DNA of 64,000 nt from JAJFJD01 sp965228975 (lineage in GTDB: Bacteria; Pseudomonadota; Alphaproteobacteria; UBA8366). The stretch lies in contig OZ245851.1 in assembly GCA_965228975.1 (NCBI GenBank), forward strand, positions 496,001 to 560,000, given 5' to 3'. Under the pieces are notes generated by a model. The model was not told the origin of the DNA. It did no database searches and saw only the letters and a program-made list of their open reading frames with translations. The position numbers and the translations under genes were made by a program. This document shows positions 49,735-59,079 of this stretch, one piece after another. How positions within the stretch are numbered: position 1 is the first letter of the stretch; each line of letters begins with the position of its first letter.

Positions 49735-50583
49735 ATGGATCGAGGATATGGGAAGAACGTGAAAGAAGGCACTTCTATAAGGTGTAACGATTGGGCAACT
49801 TGTTGGAGCTTTCCAAGTTGTGGTCGCATGGTTTTCTACCATGGACGCTACAATCAAACATTTATGGAACATACGCATCTGTGCGCTACGGTGCTTCTCG
49901 TAACAGCGGGCGTCGTGTGCGTCACCATCCAAGGCAAGGATCGCATTCTACGGTCGGGGCAAATGGCCATAATTGGGCCCTTACAGGTTCACGCCGCGCG
50001 ACCGGTCGATACAAATGGTTGGAAGATGAGGAGCTTGCAGATCCTGCTCCCTCCGGCTTTCACGTATAAACCCCCATACAGACCAATTGGAGCGTCAGAC
50101 CCTGTTCGCGATACCCGCGACGAACTTGCGAGTTGGTTTCGTGCGCTGCATATGAAGGCCGAGCAGCTCTATGTGACTGGTCAAATCGACAGTGATCTGG
50201 AGGGTGCTTTTCAGGAACTGGTCGAAAAGATTTCCGGCTCGTTCGAACGCGTACCAAAACTAGATTATTGGAATGACAAAGCGATACTGGCGCGGTCTTT
50301 GTTGAAAGACCAAAAGTATGAAAACGTAAGCATGAAAGAAATTGCCCGTGCGGTTTGTATTTCCGAATCGGAACTGATCCGCAGCTTTCGCCGGAATTTC
50401 GGCATAAGCCCAAACAGGTGGCGAATGCAATTACGGGCAAATGAAGTCGCTAGAGCTTTGCGCAAAAGCGGCAACTTAGCCGACGTATCGGTCGATTGTG
50501 GGTTTTCCGATCAAGCGCACATGTCCCGAACCTTCAAAAGAGTTTTTGGCGTTACGCCGGGTCAATTTGCGCGAAATTGTTGA
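49735..50583 (+). CDS. AraC-family transcriptional regulator
   Basis: The start at 49735 (MDRGYGKNVKEG) gives 282 residues, the usual AraC length; an in-frame start 192 bp upstream is possible but its extension has no domain. The N-terminal half is a cupin ligand domain (EHTHLCATVLLVTAGVVCVTIQGKDRILRSGQM in outline), and the C-terminal 100 residues have two helix-turn-helix motifs (VSMKEIARAVCISESELIRSF and LADVSVDCGFSDQAHMSRTFKR in outline). It is flanked by thioesterase and Rieske oxygenase genes and probably controls them. Confidence 0.87.
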   Translation: MDRGYGKNVKEGTSIRCNDWATCWSFPSCGRMVFYHGRYNQTFMEHTHLCATVLLVTAGVVCVTIQGKDRILRSGQMAIIGPLQVHAARPVDTNGWKMRSLQILLPPAFTYKPPYRPIGASDPVRDTRDELASWFRALHMKAEQLYVTGQIDSDLEGAFQELVEKISGSFERVPKLDYWNDKAILARSLLKDQKYENVSMKEIARAVCISESELIRSFRRNFGISPNRWRMQLRANEVARALRKSGNLADVSVDCGFSDQAHMSRTFKRVFGVTPGQFARNC

Positions 50584-50731
50584 AATTTGAGTTCTGCGTG
50601 AGGCCGGTTTAACGCGCTTTTGGTATTCGGCTGCATGATCGATCGGAAGCTTATCTGAATAACCTATGAAAATTTGCCGGGGAGAACGCGTGAGCTTCGA
50701 GCAGTCTTCTTGGCGACAATCGGCTTTGAGC

Positions 50732-51868
50732 CTAATCGGTTGCTGAACGTATTAGCGCCAGATGAGCTTCCAAGTGTTGATGGAAGTGAACCGCAGATTT
50801 TTCATAACGGCCAAAAGTGAAATGACTGTTGGCCTCGGTCTTCAACCCTTCCTGTATGGCACAAGCGGCTTCCCGGTCCTCGATTTGGCCGGTGTCCTTG
50901 ACGAATTCAGAATCCTTTAGCGTTTCGGACATATCGACCTGCTGGCCGTTCCGCATGGGCGGCGTCAAGCGGAAGATTTCCGTCCGCGAGCAGTTCGGCG
51001 CGACCGGTTCGATGATAATCAACTGGTGGTGGCTTGAAACCATCGAGACTCGGGTGTTGGGGAACAGATGGTAGACATAGGTAAGCACGCCGTCGGCATG
51101 GCGTTCAGCCGGTGGCACTTGGCGTAACTTCTCGACTCGGCGGAAGGGAAAGACCAGGCGTGAATTCGGTCCGTAGGTTTCGACCACATTGAGGTTGTCG
51201 TATCCGTATGGATAGAAACTCTTCGTGTGCAGAGGCTTGATATGGTACCCCTCCATGGCTGCCTCGGACACGATTTTCCAGTTGGCCGCATCTTCGAACT
51301 GGTTGTAATCGAAAACTTTCTGCTCAGGTTTCAGAATGTCAGGGACAGCCGCCAGGGCGCCCTCGGCTATCGGGTCTTTTTGTGTCACGAATACGAGTCC
51401 GCCGCGCTCCTCGGCCAGCACTTCAACGAGGCCGTGCTTGTCCGTATCAAGGCCAGGGAAACCCTCTGCGCCGGACACATGCTTCAAACGGCCGTCTAAG
51501 CCATACGCCCAAGCGTGATAGCGGCAGACGAAAGCGCCGACTTTACCCATGCCTTCGGCCAAAGCCATGCCCCGATGCCGGCAAGAATTGTGAAAGGCGC
51601 GAACTTTTCCATCGTTGCCGCGTACCGCCAGGATCGGTACGCCGGCCGTCGTACGGGCAACGTATGATCCGGGTTCCGACAATGCTACGGATGGACAAAA
51701 GACCGTGGGTAGGCGGCGGAACATCTCCAATTCGTCCGCAAAATGCGCGTCTGACATATAGTTCTCAACAGGCGCGTGCCAAACCGTGTCGCCCAGGTCG
51801 GTCGTATTATTGTCGATGTGATCGAAAACGCGCTGGATCACGTCAGCGTCACTCATCAGAATTTTCAT
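50732..51868 (-). CDS. Rieske non-haem iron oxygenase, large (alpha) subunit
   Basis: The 378-residue protein has a Rieske [2Fe-2S] domain with C96, H98, C115 and H118 (SCRHRGM, CRYHAW) and a catalytic domain with the mononuclear iron site EGYHIKPLH (H209, H214). It resembles aromatic-ring hydroxylating and quaternary-ammonium oxygenases of the single-component-type alpha subunit. No beta subunit or reductase is adjacent; the reductase at 23694 could serve. The start may be M5 at 51856. The substrate is unknown. Confidence 0.9.
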   Translation of the reverse strand: MKILMSDADVIQRVFDHIDNNTTDLGDTVWHAPVENYMSDAHFADELEMFRRLPTVFCPSVALSEPGSYVARTTAGVPILAVRGNDGKVRAFHNSCRHRGMALAEGMGKVGAFVCRYHAWAYGLDGRLKHVSGAEGFPGLDTDKHGLVEVLAEERGGLVFVTQKDPIAEGALAAVPDILKPEQKVFDYNQFEDAANWKIVSEAAMEGYHIKPLHTKSFYPYGYDNLNVVETYGPNSRLVFPFRRVEKLRQVPPAERHADGVLTYVYHLFPNTRVSMVSSHHQLIIIEPVAPNCSRTEIFRLTPPMRNGQQVDMSETLKDSEFVKDTGQIEDREAACAIQEGLKTEANSHFTFGRYEKSAVHFHQHLEAHLALIRSATD

Positions 51869-52022
51869 AGCGCAACCTAGCGATTCAGATTTCGCGTCTT
51901 TCGACTACCGCACGGTGACAACGTATTGGGATCGATCCGGGCGATATTGAATGAAACTGCGCGATCTGGCGCTGTATGCCCGACCCCGACTCTTTCGCAA
52001 AATCCCTGCTCTGGCGTAGGAC

Positions 52023-52144
52023 CCGCATCCGGTATCCATCCGGCGCGCAATTTGGTTCGATGGCCCGCGAACGGGTTGCGCCCTGAGCGGAATTGCCGGA
52101 GAAACGACACTTGGCCCGCTACGCGACAGAGGGAGTAAATGCAT
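52023..52144. repeat. 122-bp direct repeat, copy 2 (aminotransferase leader)
   Basis: Differs from 48860-48981 at three positions (two in the CACTTGG/TGCTTGG segment, one in the ribosome site, GGGAG here versus GGGCG there). The copy ends in the ATG of the aminotransferase gene, so this is the functional leader. Confidence 0.93.
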
Positions 52145-53552
52145 GTCGGAAATTCGGAACACCGCAGACATCGAACAAGCGCGCGCCGACGCGGAAGCGC
52201 ATTTCTGGCCGCACTCCCAACAGGCCGGCAACCTGTCGAAGGAAACCGGCGTACAACTCGTGACCGGCGGGCAGGGGGTCTGGGTCGAGGATGGGGACGG
52301 CGAGCGGTGGTTCGACACGCTTTCCGGTCTGTGGCTGGTCAATGTGGGACACGGCCGGCGGGAGATCGCCGATGCCGTCTACAAACAAATGACGACGCTG
52401 GCGTTTTCGCCGAACGACACCGTCAGTCCCGTCACGGCGGCGCTCTCCGCCAAGCTCGCCGAATACTCCGGCGACGACCGCGCGCGGGTCTATTATGTGA
52501 GCGGCGGGTCGGAGGCGAATGAAACCGCGCTCAAGATCGCCAAGAACTATCACCATCTCAAGGGCGAGCCGAACCGCTGGAAGGTGATCAGCCGGCGCGG
52601 GTCCTATCATGGTGCGACGCTCGCCTGCACCAGCCTCGGCCGCGGCGGACCGGGTGGCGGCAGCGTTCCCGCGGAATTTGGACCGTTGGTGCCCGGCAAT
52701 GTTCACGTGGCGCAACCCGCCCCGTACCGCTGCCACCTGTGCGCCGCCGCGGGCGACTGTAATCTCGAATGCGCCGCCGATGTCGAGCGGGCGATCCAGC
52801 ATGAGGGCCCGTCGACCGTCGCGGCGGTGATCGCCGAGCCGATCTCGGCGGCTGCCGGCATCCACGTTCCGCATCCCGAGTACTGGCCCAAGCTTCGGGA
52901 GATATGCGACCGCTGTGGCGTGTTGCTGATCGGCGACGAGGTCATCACCGGTTTCTGCCGCACCGGCAAGATGTTCGCCCTGGACCACTGGGGGGTGAAG
53001 CCGGATATCCGCACGGTCGCCAAGGGCCTGACGAGCGGTTACATCCCGATCGGCGCCGCCATCGTAAGCGGTAAGGTCGCCGACGCCTTCATCGGCGCGG
53101 ACGAGCAGACGTTCAAGCATCTCATCACGTTCGGCGGCAATCCGGTCTCTTGTGCGGCGGCGCTGGCGAATCTGGAAATCATGGAGAAGGAAGACTTGGC
53201 CCAGCGTTCGGCCGAGATGGGGGACTACTTGTTCGAGCGTTTGCAGACGTTGCGCGGCCATCGGATCGTCGGCGACGTTCGCGGCGGTAAGGGGCTCCTC
53301 TGCGTCCTCGAACTCGTGAAGGACAAGGATACGCGGGAGCCATTTCCGAAAGCGGCGAATCTCGATCGTCTCGCCGTCCATGCAATGCGCGAGAACCGGA
53401 TGCTCGGCCGCGCCGGCAACGTCATTCCCATCGCGCCGCCGCTTTGCATCACGCGCGACGAAATCGATGACGCCGTGACCCGGTTGGGCCGGGTTCTGGA
53501 CACCCTGGAAGAGAAACTCACCGAATTTTTGGAAGAGGGGAAGAGCAAATGA
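52143..53552 (+). CDS. Class III aminotransferase
   Basis: The 469-residue PLP enzyme has VSGGSEANETALKIAKNYH, the GDEVITGFCRTG cofactor site and the Schiff-base lysine K294 (VAKGLTSGYIPIG). Class III members use omega-amines such as taurine, beta-alanine or polyamines. A cysteine-rich insert (C197, C200, C206, C210) lies before the cofactor region. The start at 52143 follows GGGAG by 7 bp; an overlapping ATG at 52139 is in another frame. It overlaps the next gene by 4 bp (ATGA), so the lyase acts in the same pathway. Confidence 0.92.
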   Translation: MSEIRNTADIEQARADAEAHFWPHSQQAGNLSKETGVQLVTGGQGVWVEDGDGERWFDTLSGLWLVNVGHGRREIADAVYKQMTTLAFSPNDTVSPVTAALSAKLAEYSGDDRARVYYVSGGSEANETALKIAKNYHHLKGEPNRWKVISRRGSYHGATLACTSLGRGGPGGGSVPAEFGPLVPGNVHVAQPAPYRCHLCAAAGDCNLECAADVERAIQHEGPSTVAAVIAEPISAAAGIHVPHPEYWPKLREICDRCGVLLIGDEVITGFCRTGKMFALDHWGVKPDIRTVAKGLTSGYIPIGAAIVSGKVADAFIGADEQTFKHLITFGGNPVSCAAALANLEIMEKEDLAQRSAEMGDYLFERLQTLRGHRIVGDVRGGKGLLCVLELVKDKDTREPFPKAANLDRLAVHAMRENRMLGRAGNVIPIAPPLCITRDEIDDAVTRLGRVLDTLEEKLTEFLEEGKSK

Positions 53553-54463
53553 CGGTACGCACGGACCCAAGACCGGACCTGCCGACGCTGTTCCGGCCGA
53601 AGGAGGGCCGAAATGCCGCGCTGAGGAAGAGCCTCTCCGGCACGGAATTAGTCGTTGCGCCGGGATCTTATGACTGCATCACCGCGCGCCTGGTCGAGCA
53701 GGCCGGGTTTCCAGCGACCTATGTGACCGGCTCCGGTGTTTCGCTCTCCGCATTGGGGGCGCCCGATGTTGCGCTGATGTCGTTCGATGAAGTCATGGAC
53801 CGGATCAAGCGGATCGCGGACAGCGTTTCGATCCCCGTTATCGCCGATGTCGACACCGGATACGGCGGCCCTCTCAACATCGCGCGGACCGTGATGGAGA
53901 TGGAGCGCTCGGGCATCAGCGCGATCCAACTCGAGGACCAAGCCTGGCCCAAGAAATGCGGCCATGAACCGGGCCGCAAGCTGGTCTCCGTCGAGGAAAT
54001 GTGCGGGCGCCTGAAGGCCGCGGCCGATGTCCGCCGCGACCGGGACTTCATCATCATCGCGCGGACCGATGCCCGCAGCGACCTCGGTATCGAGGCGGCG
54101 TTGGAGCGTGGTGCGATCTTTGCGGAGAATGGGGCCGACGTCGTTTTCGTGGAGTCGCCCGAAAGTGAAGAGGAGATGGCGCGGGTCGCGAGCACGCTTT
54201 CGGTGCCGGTGCTCGCCAACATGGTTGAAGGTGGCCGGACGCCCTTGCTCCCGGCAAGTAAACTGGAGGCCCTGGGCTTTCGCCTCGCAATCTATCCGAA
54301 TTCGCTCACCAGGCTGATCGGAAAGGTCGGGGCGGACCTCATGCAAAGCCTCCGCCGTGATGGCCACACCCAGAACATGAGCGACAGCATGCTCGATCAC
54401 CGCGAGCTTTGGGATCTCTTCGATTATCCGCGTTGGGTCGAGACAGAAGGGCGACTGTCGTAA
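53549..54463 (+). CDS. ICL/PEPM superfamily lyase, third copy
   Basis: This 304-residue enzyme shows GSYDCITARLVEQAGFPATYVTGSG, DVDTGYGG for Mg2+ and WPKKCGH with the lyase cysteine C137. It diverges clearly from the paralogues at 11458 and 14280 (KKCGHEPGRKLVS instead of KRCGHM-GKDVIP) and resembles the 2,3-dimethylmalate lyase/oxaloacetate decarboxylase branch. Its start overlaps the aminotransferase stop. Together they could deaminate and then cleave a branched amino acid-derived keto or hydroxy acid; the substrate is unknown. Confidence 0.88.
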   Translation: MTVRTDPRPDLPTLFRPKEGRNAALRKSLSGTELVVAPGSYDCITARLVEQAGFPATYVTGSGVSLSALGAPDVALMSFDEVMDRIKRIADSVSIPVIADVDTGYGGPLNIARTVMEMERSGISAIQLEDQAWPKKCGHEPGRKLVSVEEMCGRLKAAADVRRDRDFIIIARTDARSDLGIEAALERGAIFAENGADVVFVESPESEEEMARVASTLSVPVLANMVEGGRTPLLPASKLEALGFRLAIYPNSLTRLIGKVGADLMQSLRRDGHTQNMSDSMLDHRELWDLFDYPRWVETEGRLS

Positions 54464-54627
54464 GCTGAGATCGACGAAGCAGGGAAGGCGGTGCGTTGCA
54501 GGAAATGGCGAGACGCGATGGGTTTCATTGGCGTAGGACGATCCAAACTCGTGCGACCGGTTCTGACCCGAAGGCCGCTAATTCGATCTTTTCACGGTCG
54601 ACATTGTTGTTGGTGTAACCTCTTCGA

Positions 54628-55734
54628 ATGACCCAAATTGAAAAATCCGGAGATCACCGCATCATTAACGCGCGCGGGCCCTTCACGCCGCTCGGCGTCT
54701 CCCGTTCCCCGGAACCGGTCGCGTTGGCCGTTGCTCAGGCACTCCAGAACTTCGCGGATATCTCCGCTCTTCAAGAGGCGGCGAACACCGCCTTGAGGGA
54801 ACACGCGGGCTCGGAAGCCGGGACCGTCGTGCATTGTGCCGCGGCGGGGATAACCCTGGCCGTGGCGGCGGCGATGACCGGATCGGATCCGGAGAGCGTG
54901 GCGGCTCTTCCGTCTACGGCCGGGATGCGGAATCGCGTCGTTCTGCCCGCGGGGCACGCCGTGAACTATGGCCATCCCCTGGAGCAGGCGATCAGGCTCG
55001 CCGGCGCGACGCCGGTCTTGGCGGGCGACGCGGCCGGTTGCCCGACCTCGGAAATCGCGCAGGCGATCGCGCATCCGGATACCTGTTGCTTGCTGCTGGT
55101 CGTCTCTCGCCTGACCGAAGGGGCGCCGGTCGATCTCGAAGCCGCGATCGCGGCGGCGCGCGACGTGAATGTTCCCGTGGTGATCGATGGGGCTGCCCAG
55201 ATTTTCAGGGCTCGTCAGCTCATCGCTGCCGGTGCCGATCTGCTAATCGTCAGCGGACAGAAATACCTGGGAAGTCCGACCGCAGGCCTCGTGTATGGCC
55301 GGGCCGACCTGGTTGCAGGCGTTCGGGCGCAAGACAAGGGGATCGGTCGGGGCATGAAAGCGTCCAAGGAAGCCCTGTGCGGCGTCATCGAGGCGCTCGA
55401 ACAATGGAAGGACCGGAACGAACGGTTATGGGCCGATCGTCAGGCCGATAAGGTTTCGCGCCTCATCGAAAGGCTCGACCCGCTGGCGGGAGTGGTCGCG
55501 GCGAGCGAACCCGACACGACGGGCGCGCCATTTCCTCGTGCTTGCCTGAAGATCGACCCTACGCGGGCGTGTCGCACCGCGGCCGAAGTCGTCGCAGACT
55601 TGAGGGCCGGCTCGGCACCGATCTGGGTCATGGACCACCGCGTCGCCAACGATGAGATCTTGCTTGAGCTGGTGCCGCTTCAATCCGATGAACTGGACGT
55701 GCTGTCGGAACGGCTATCCGAGATTTTGAGCTGA
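54628..55734 (+). CDS. SelA/DgaE-like PLP-dependent enzyme
   Basis: The 368-residue protein is a fold-type I PLP enzyme of the SelA/D-glucosaminate-6-phosphate ammonia-lyase-like group: VVIDGAAQIF for the ring aspartate (VIDGAA), then IVSGQKYLGSPTAGLVYG with lysine K212 and RAQDKGIGRGMKASKEALCGVIEAL. It is too short for true SelA and no selenocysteine genes are near. An amino-acid lyase or racemase role is likely. It follows the aminotransferase-lyase pair after 164 bp on the same strand. Confidence 0.82.
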   Translation: MTQIEKSGDHRIINARGPFTPLGVSRSPEPVALAVAQALQNFADISALQEAANTALREHAGSEAGTVVHCAAAGITLAVAAAMTGSDPESVAALPSTAGMRNRVVLPAGHAVNYGHPLEQAIRLAGATPVLAGDAAGCPTSEIAQAIAHPDTCCLLLVVSRLTEGAPVDLEAAIAAARDVNVPVVIDGAAQIFRARQLIAAGADLLIVSGQKYLGSPTAGLVYGRADLVAGVRAQDKGIGRGMKASKEALCGVIEALEQWKDRNERLWADRQADKVSRLIERLDPLAGVVAASEPDTTGAPFPRACLKIDPTRACRTAAEVVADLRAGSAPIWVMDHRVANDEILLELVPLQSDELDVLSERLSEILS

Positions 55735-56113
55735 TCGGTTTCTTTTGCTTTCGGCTGCGAACGGACCTTCGAAGGCGGACCCCACACCCATCGAAATCGA
55801 CGAAGGGGGGTATCGCGACATACTGATCGTGGCGGGCGGGCCGTTCCCGTACAGTGACTCCAGTGTTCACGATTGGAAGGTCGATGCAGATGAATAGGGT
55901 ATCGCTTGGAGTTTCCAGATTGGCAAAGGCCGTGCAGTATGGATTGCACGTGAATGCGGCGGTGCAGGATATTCAGGATCAGGGATGGCGTTCGCTCCGT
56001 ACTTGCGCCCTCGAAACCGAGTACTTGACCCCCGCAAGCGGAAGGACTGATCGAAAGACGTATCGTCTGTGACGCTGCCGTGTTCGTCACCGGAATGATG
56101 CGCAGGCCGGTGA
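55735..56113. other. Intergenic region, no gene seen
   Basis: These 379 bp separate the SelA-like gene from a LysR gene. A 72-codon and a 136-codon frame lie here on opposite strands; neither shows family motifs, a signal peptide or a good ribosome site, so I do not call them. Confidence 0.5.
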
Positions 56114-57016
56114 ATGCGGGATTTCAACCTCGTAACGATTCGACTGTTCGTGGCGGTGGCTCAACTCGGGAGTTTTGCGGCCGCCGCGCGGCGTGAACAT
56201 ATCGCCGCCTCGGCGATCAGCTATCGGATAAGCGAATTGGAGTTGGCCACCGGGACGAAGCTGTTCCGGCGGATGCCGCGCGGGGTCGAATTGACCGAGG
56301 CCGGGCAGGTCTTCCTCGACCGCAGCCAAGCGATCCTGGCCCAGCTTCGCGATCTCGAACAGGATCTGAAGCCTTTTTCGCAAGGCAGTTCGGGGAGCGT
56401 GCGCGTGGCCGCCGGCACGACGGCGATCACCGGGAAACTGGCTAAGCTTCTCAAGAAATTCACCGACCAGTATCCCGATATCCATGTCGATCTGATCGAG
56501 CTATACAGTCCCGAGGCGCTCGACGCCGTTCGCAATGGCGAGTGTGATCTCGCCCTCGTCGCCGATATCAAGAACCGGGCCGGATTGGAGGTATGCCACT
56601 TCGGAAACGATCCGGTATGGGTCATCGGTCCCCAGGGTCATCCGCTCTTCGACGGCCGGGAATCGGAAGCGAGCATCCCCTTCTCGGCAGCGGTCAAGCA
56701 TCAGGTGATTTCCTTGCACGAAGGTGGCGTTCTCGACGAATTGGTGCTGAAAGCCGCGCGGAAGTCGGGTGTGACGCTCAAACGCGCCTATCGTGTTTCC
56801 CGCTTCGACTCGCTCCGCCGCCTTGTGGAAGAGGGCATGGGGATTGGCTTCCTGCGCGAGAGCAACATAAGACCGTTCCTGAAAGCATATACGTTGCAAG
56901 CGGCTCCGATCGCGGATGGTTGGGGGCAACAGGAGCTCAAGATGGTTTGGTTGCGCGGCGCGACGCTCGATCCGGCGGCGCGGCAGTTTATCGACTACCT
57001 CAAATCGAAGGTTTGA
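56114..57016 (+). CDS. LysR-family transcriptional regulator
   Basis: The 300-residue protein has the LysR winged helix (TIRLFVAVAQLGSFAAAARREHIAASAISYRISELE in outline), then the effector domain (from about residue 92, GSVRVAAGTTAITGKLAKLL). It lies upstream of an epoxide-hydrolase-like gene on the same strand, 161 bp away, and may regulate it or the aminotransferase group behind it. Confidence 0.92.
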   Translation: MRDFNLVTIRLFVAVAQLGSFAAAARREHIAASAISYRISELELATGTKLFRRMPRGVELTEAGQVFLDRSQAILAQLRDLEQDLKPFSQGSSGSVRVAAGTTAITGKLAKLLKKFTDQYPDIHVDLIELYSPEALDAVRNGECDLALVADIKNRAGLEVCHFGNDPVWVIGPQGHPLFDGRESEASIPFSAAVKHQVISLHEGGVLDELVLKAARKSGVTLKRAYRVSRFDSLRRLVEEGMGIGFLRESNIRPFLKAYTLQAAPIADGWGQQELKMVWLRGATLDPAARQFIDYLKSKV

Positions 57017-57177
57017 GGTATCCGGGCGTGCGGCCGGTGTCGACCTTTCTGCCCCCAATCGATGAATTCATTGACGCGGCTTTCTATGTAAGAGTGCTTA
57101 GAGCGTTGTCCGCGTGCGGACAGCCGACCGACCGGTCTCCGGCGGCCTGTGCATGAAAGAAGAAAATCCGACACCCC

Positions 57178-58299
57178 ATGGAACCTTTTCAAGACGATAC
57201 CTTGCCGACGGGCATACGCGCGCGCTTCGTTGACGATGTGAACGGCCTTCGAATGCATGTGCTGGAAGCCGGACACGATGCGGCGGATCGGCCGGTCGTG
57301 CTGCTTCTGCACGGTTTTCCCGAACTCGCCTATAGCTGGCGCAAGGTGATGCTTCCCCTGGCCGTGGCCGGATATCATGTCGTCGCGCCCGACCAGCGGG
57401 GGTATGGCCGGACCAGCGGGTGGCAGCCGGGGTATGACGTGGACCTGCGGTCCTTCAACATGGTCAACCTGACGCGCGACATCGTCGCCTTGATGGGCGC
57501 TTTGCAGATACGGAATGCGGCTGCGGTGGTCGGGCATGACTTCGGCGCGTCCGTGGCGGCCTACTGCGCCGTTATCCGGCCGGACCTTTTCGGCAAGGTC
57601 GTGTTGATGAGCGCGCCCTTCCAGGGACCGCCCGCCTTTCCGTCGTCCGACGATGCGACAACGGCGGACATTCATACAGCACTTGCGGCGCTGGACCGGC
57701 CGCGTAAGCACTATCACAAATATTATTCGACGCCGGCGGCCGACGACGACATGTGCCGGTGTCCGCAGGGCTTGTCGGATTTCCTGCGCGGGTATTTCCA
57801 CGCCAAGAGCGCCGATTGGCCCGGCAACGACCCACACCCCCTCGTCGCCTGGCGGGCTGAGGTGATTGCGGAAATGCCGACCTACTACATCATGAACCTG
57901 GACCAATCCATGGCGGAGACGGCCGCGGACTACATGCCGGGTCCGGCTGAGGTTTCCGCGAATGCCTGGCTGACCGACGCCGAATTGGCCGTCTATGCAG
58001 GGGAGTTTTCCCGAACCGGCCTGCAAGGCGGGCTCAACTGGTACCGCTGCCGGTTCGAGGATGACCTGCTCGACGAGTTGCGGCTCTTCGGTGGGAAGGC
58101 CATCGACCAGCCGGCCTGTTTCATCGCCGGGGACAAGGACTGGGGCGCCCATCAACGGCCGGGGGCGTTGGAGAGAATGCAGCAACACGCCTTTACGCGC
58201 ATGAAGGATGTCCACTTCGTCTCCGGCGCGGGCCATTGGGTCCAACAGGAACAGCCGCAAACGACGGGTCGGCTACTCTTGGATTTTCTCGCAGAATAG
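57178..58299 (+). CDS. Epoxide hydrolase-like alpha/beta hydrolase
   Basis: The 373-residue protein has the oxyanion motif HGFPELAYSWR (45-55), the nucleophile elbow VGHDFGAS with Asp D121 in place of Ser, the acid region AGDKDWGAHQ and terminal GAGHWVQQEQP histidine. An Asp nucleophile with HGFPE marks soluble epoxide hydrolases and haloalkane dehalogenases; the cap-domain tyrosines expected for epoxide opening are plausible (HYHKYYS). Dehalogenase activity is less likely because the halide-binding Trp next to the Asp is Phe. Confidence 0.88.
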   Translation: MEPFQDDTLPTGIRARFVDDVNGLRMHVLEAGHDAADRPVVLLLHGFPELAYSWRKVMLPLAVAGYHVVAPDQRGYGRTSGWQPGYDVDLRSFNMVNLTRDIVALMGALQIRNAAAVVGHDFGASVAAYCAVIRPDLFGKVVLMSAPFQGPPAFPSSDDATTADIHTALAALDRPRKHYHKYYSTPAADDDMCRCPQGLSDFLRGYFHAKSADWPGNDPHPLVAWRAEVIAEMPTYYIMNLDQSMAETAADYMPGPAEVSANAWLTDAELAVYAGEFSRTGLQGGLNWYRCRFEDDLLDELRLFGGKAIDQPACFIAGDKDWGAHQRPGALERMQQHAFTRMKDVHFVSGAGHWVQQEQPQTTGRLLLDFLAE

Positions 58300-58430
58300 C
58301 GACGGTCCCGTCCGGAGACCTGTCGAGCGGGCGCGTTACGGTGCGGTATCCGAATTGTCTCGGTGACAATGATTTCCTTGTTCGGCGCAGTACCGGCTTG
58401 CTACATGGGCGCCATCGAGGAGTGACACCC

Positions 58431-58967
58431 ATGCCTGATCTTTCGACCGTTCATCGCATGATGGCCTATACGGCCTGGGCCGACGATGTGATGCTGCGAA
58501 ATGCCCAAAAACTCGCGGATGACGCGCTGACGGCGCCGTGCGATGCCCTATTCGGAAGTATCGCCGGAACCTTCGATCACATACTCGTCGTGGCGGAGAT
58601 ATTTCAGGCCCATCTCGAAGGGCGCGATCATTCGCACGACGCGCGTCATCGAAGCCAGGCGCTTCCTTTTCCGGAGGTGGCGCGGCGTCTCCGGGACATG
58701 AACGAATACTATGTAGGGCTGGCGCGGCGCTGGACGGGACCGGAGTTGGCGGAGACGATCACCTTCGCCTTCGTCGGCGGCGGAGAGGGGGCGATGACGC
58801 GAGAGGATATTCTCTTGCACCTCGCGAACCACGCCACGTATCACCGGGGCTTCGTCAGTACGTTGCTCTATCCGCACAGGGTCAACGGGACGGCGAGCGA
58901 CCTGACCGTGTTCTTGCGCGACGTGTGGCCGGAATTGTCCCGCGCGGTTCGAGAGAACGCGGCGTAA
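58431..58967 (+). CDS. DinB-family metalloprotein
   Basis: The start at 58431 follows GAGGAGTG; upstream in-frame sequence overlaps the hydrolase gene and is not homologous. The 178-residue four-helix-bundle protein has the DinB metal histidines: H50 (GTFDHILVVAEIF) and two in HLANHATYHRGF near residues 133-137. DinB/YfiT proteins include bacillithiol, mycothiol and glutathione S-transferases, so a thiol-transfer or detoxification role is possible. Confidence 0.88.
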   Translation: MPDLSTVHRMMAYTAWADDVMLRNAQKLADDALTAPCDALFGSIAGTFDHILVVAEIFQAHLEGRDHSHDARHRSQALPFPEVARRLRDMNEYYVGLARRWTGPELAETITFAFVGGGEGAMTREDILLHLANHATYHRGFVSTLLYPHRVNGTASDLTVFLRDVWPELSRAVRENAA

Positions 58968-59079
58968 GTGCGATGGCCGAAATCCGGCGATTGATCCTGG
59001 TCAATTTCGATGGCGATATAGGCCGATAAACTGCGGCCTCGATCTTGAAAAATGCAAACCACATGAGTGTTCCGAAATC

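Noticed and set aside
54628..55734. Selenocysteine synthase (SelA)
   Set aside because: The protein is too short, and no selB, selD or tRNA-Sec is near. A DgaE-like amino-acid lyase group fits better.
55854..56072. A 72-codon plus-strand frame before the LysR gene
   Set aside because: No ribosome site of note, no domain and no signal peptide; a competing frame exists on the other strand.
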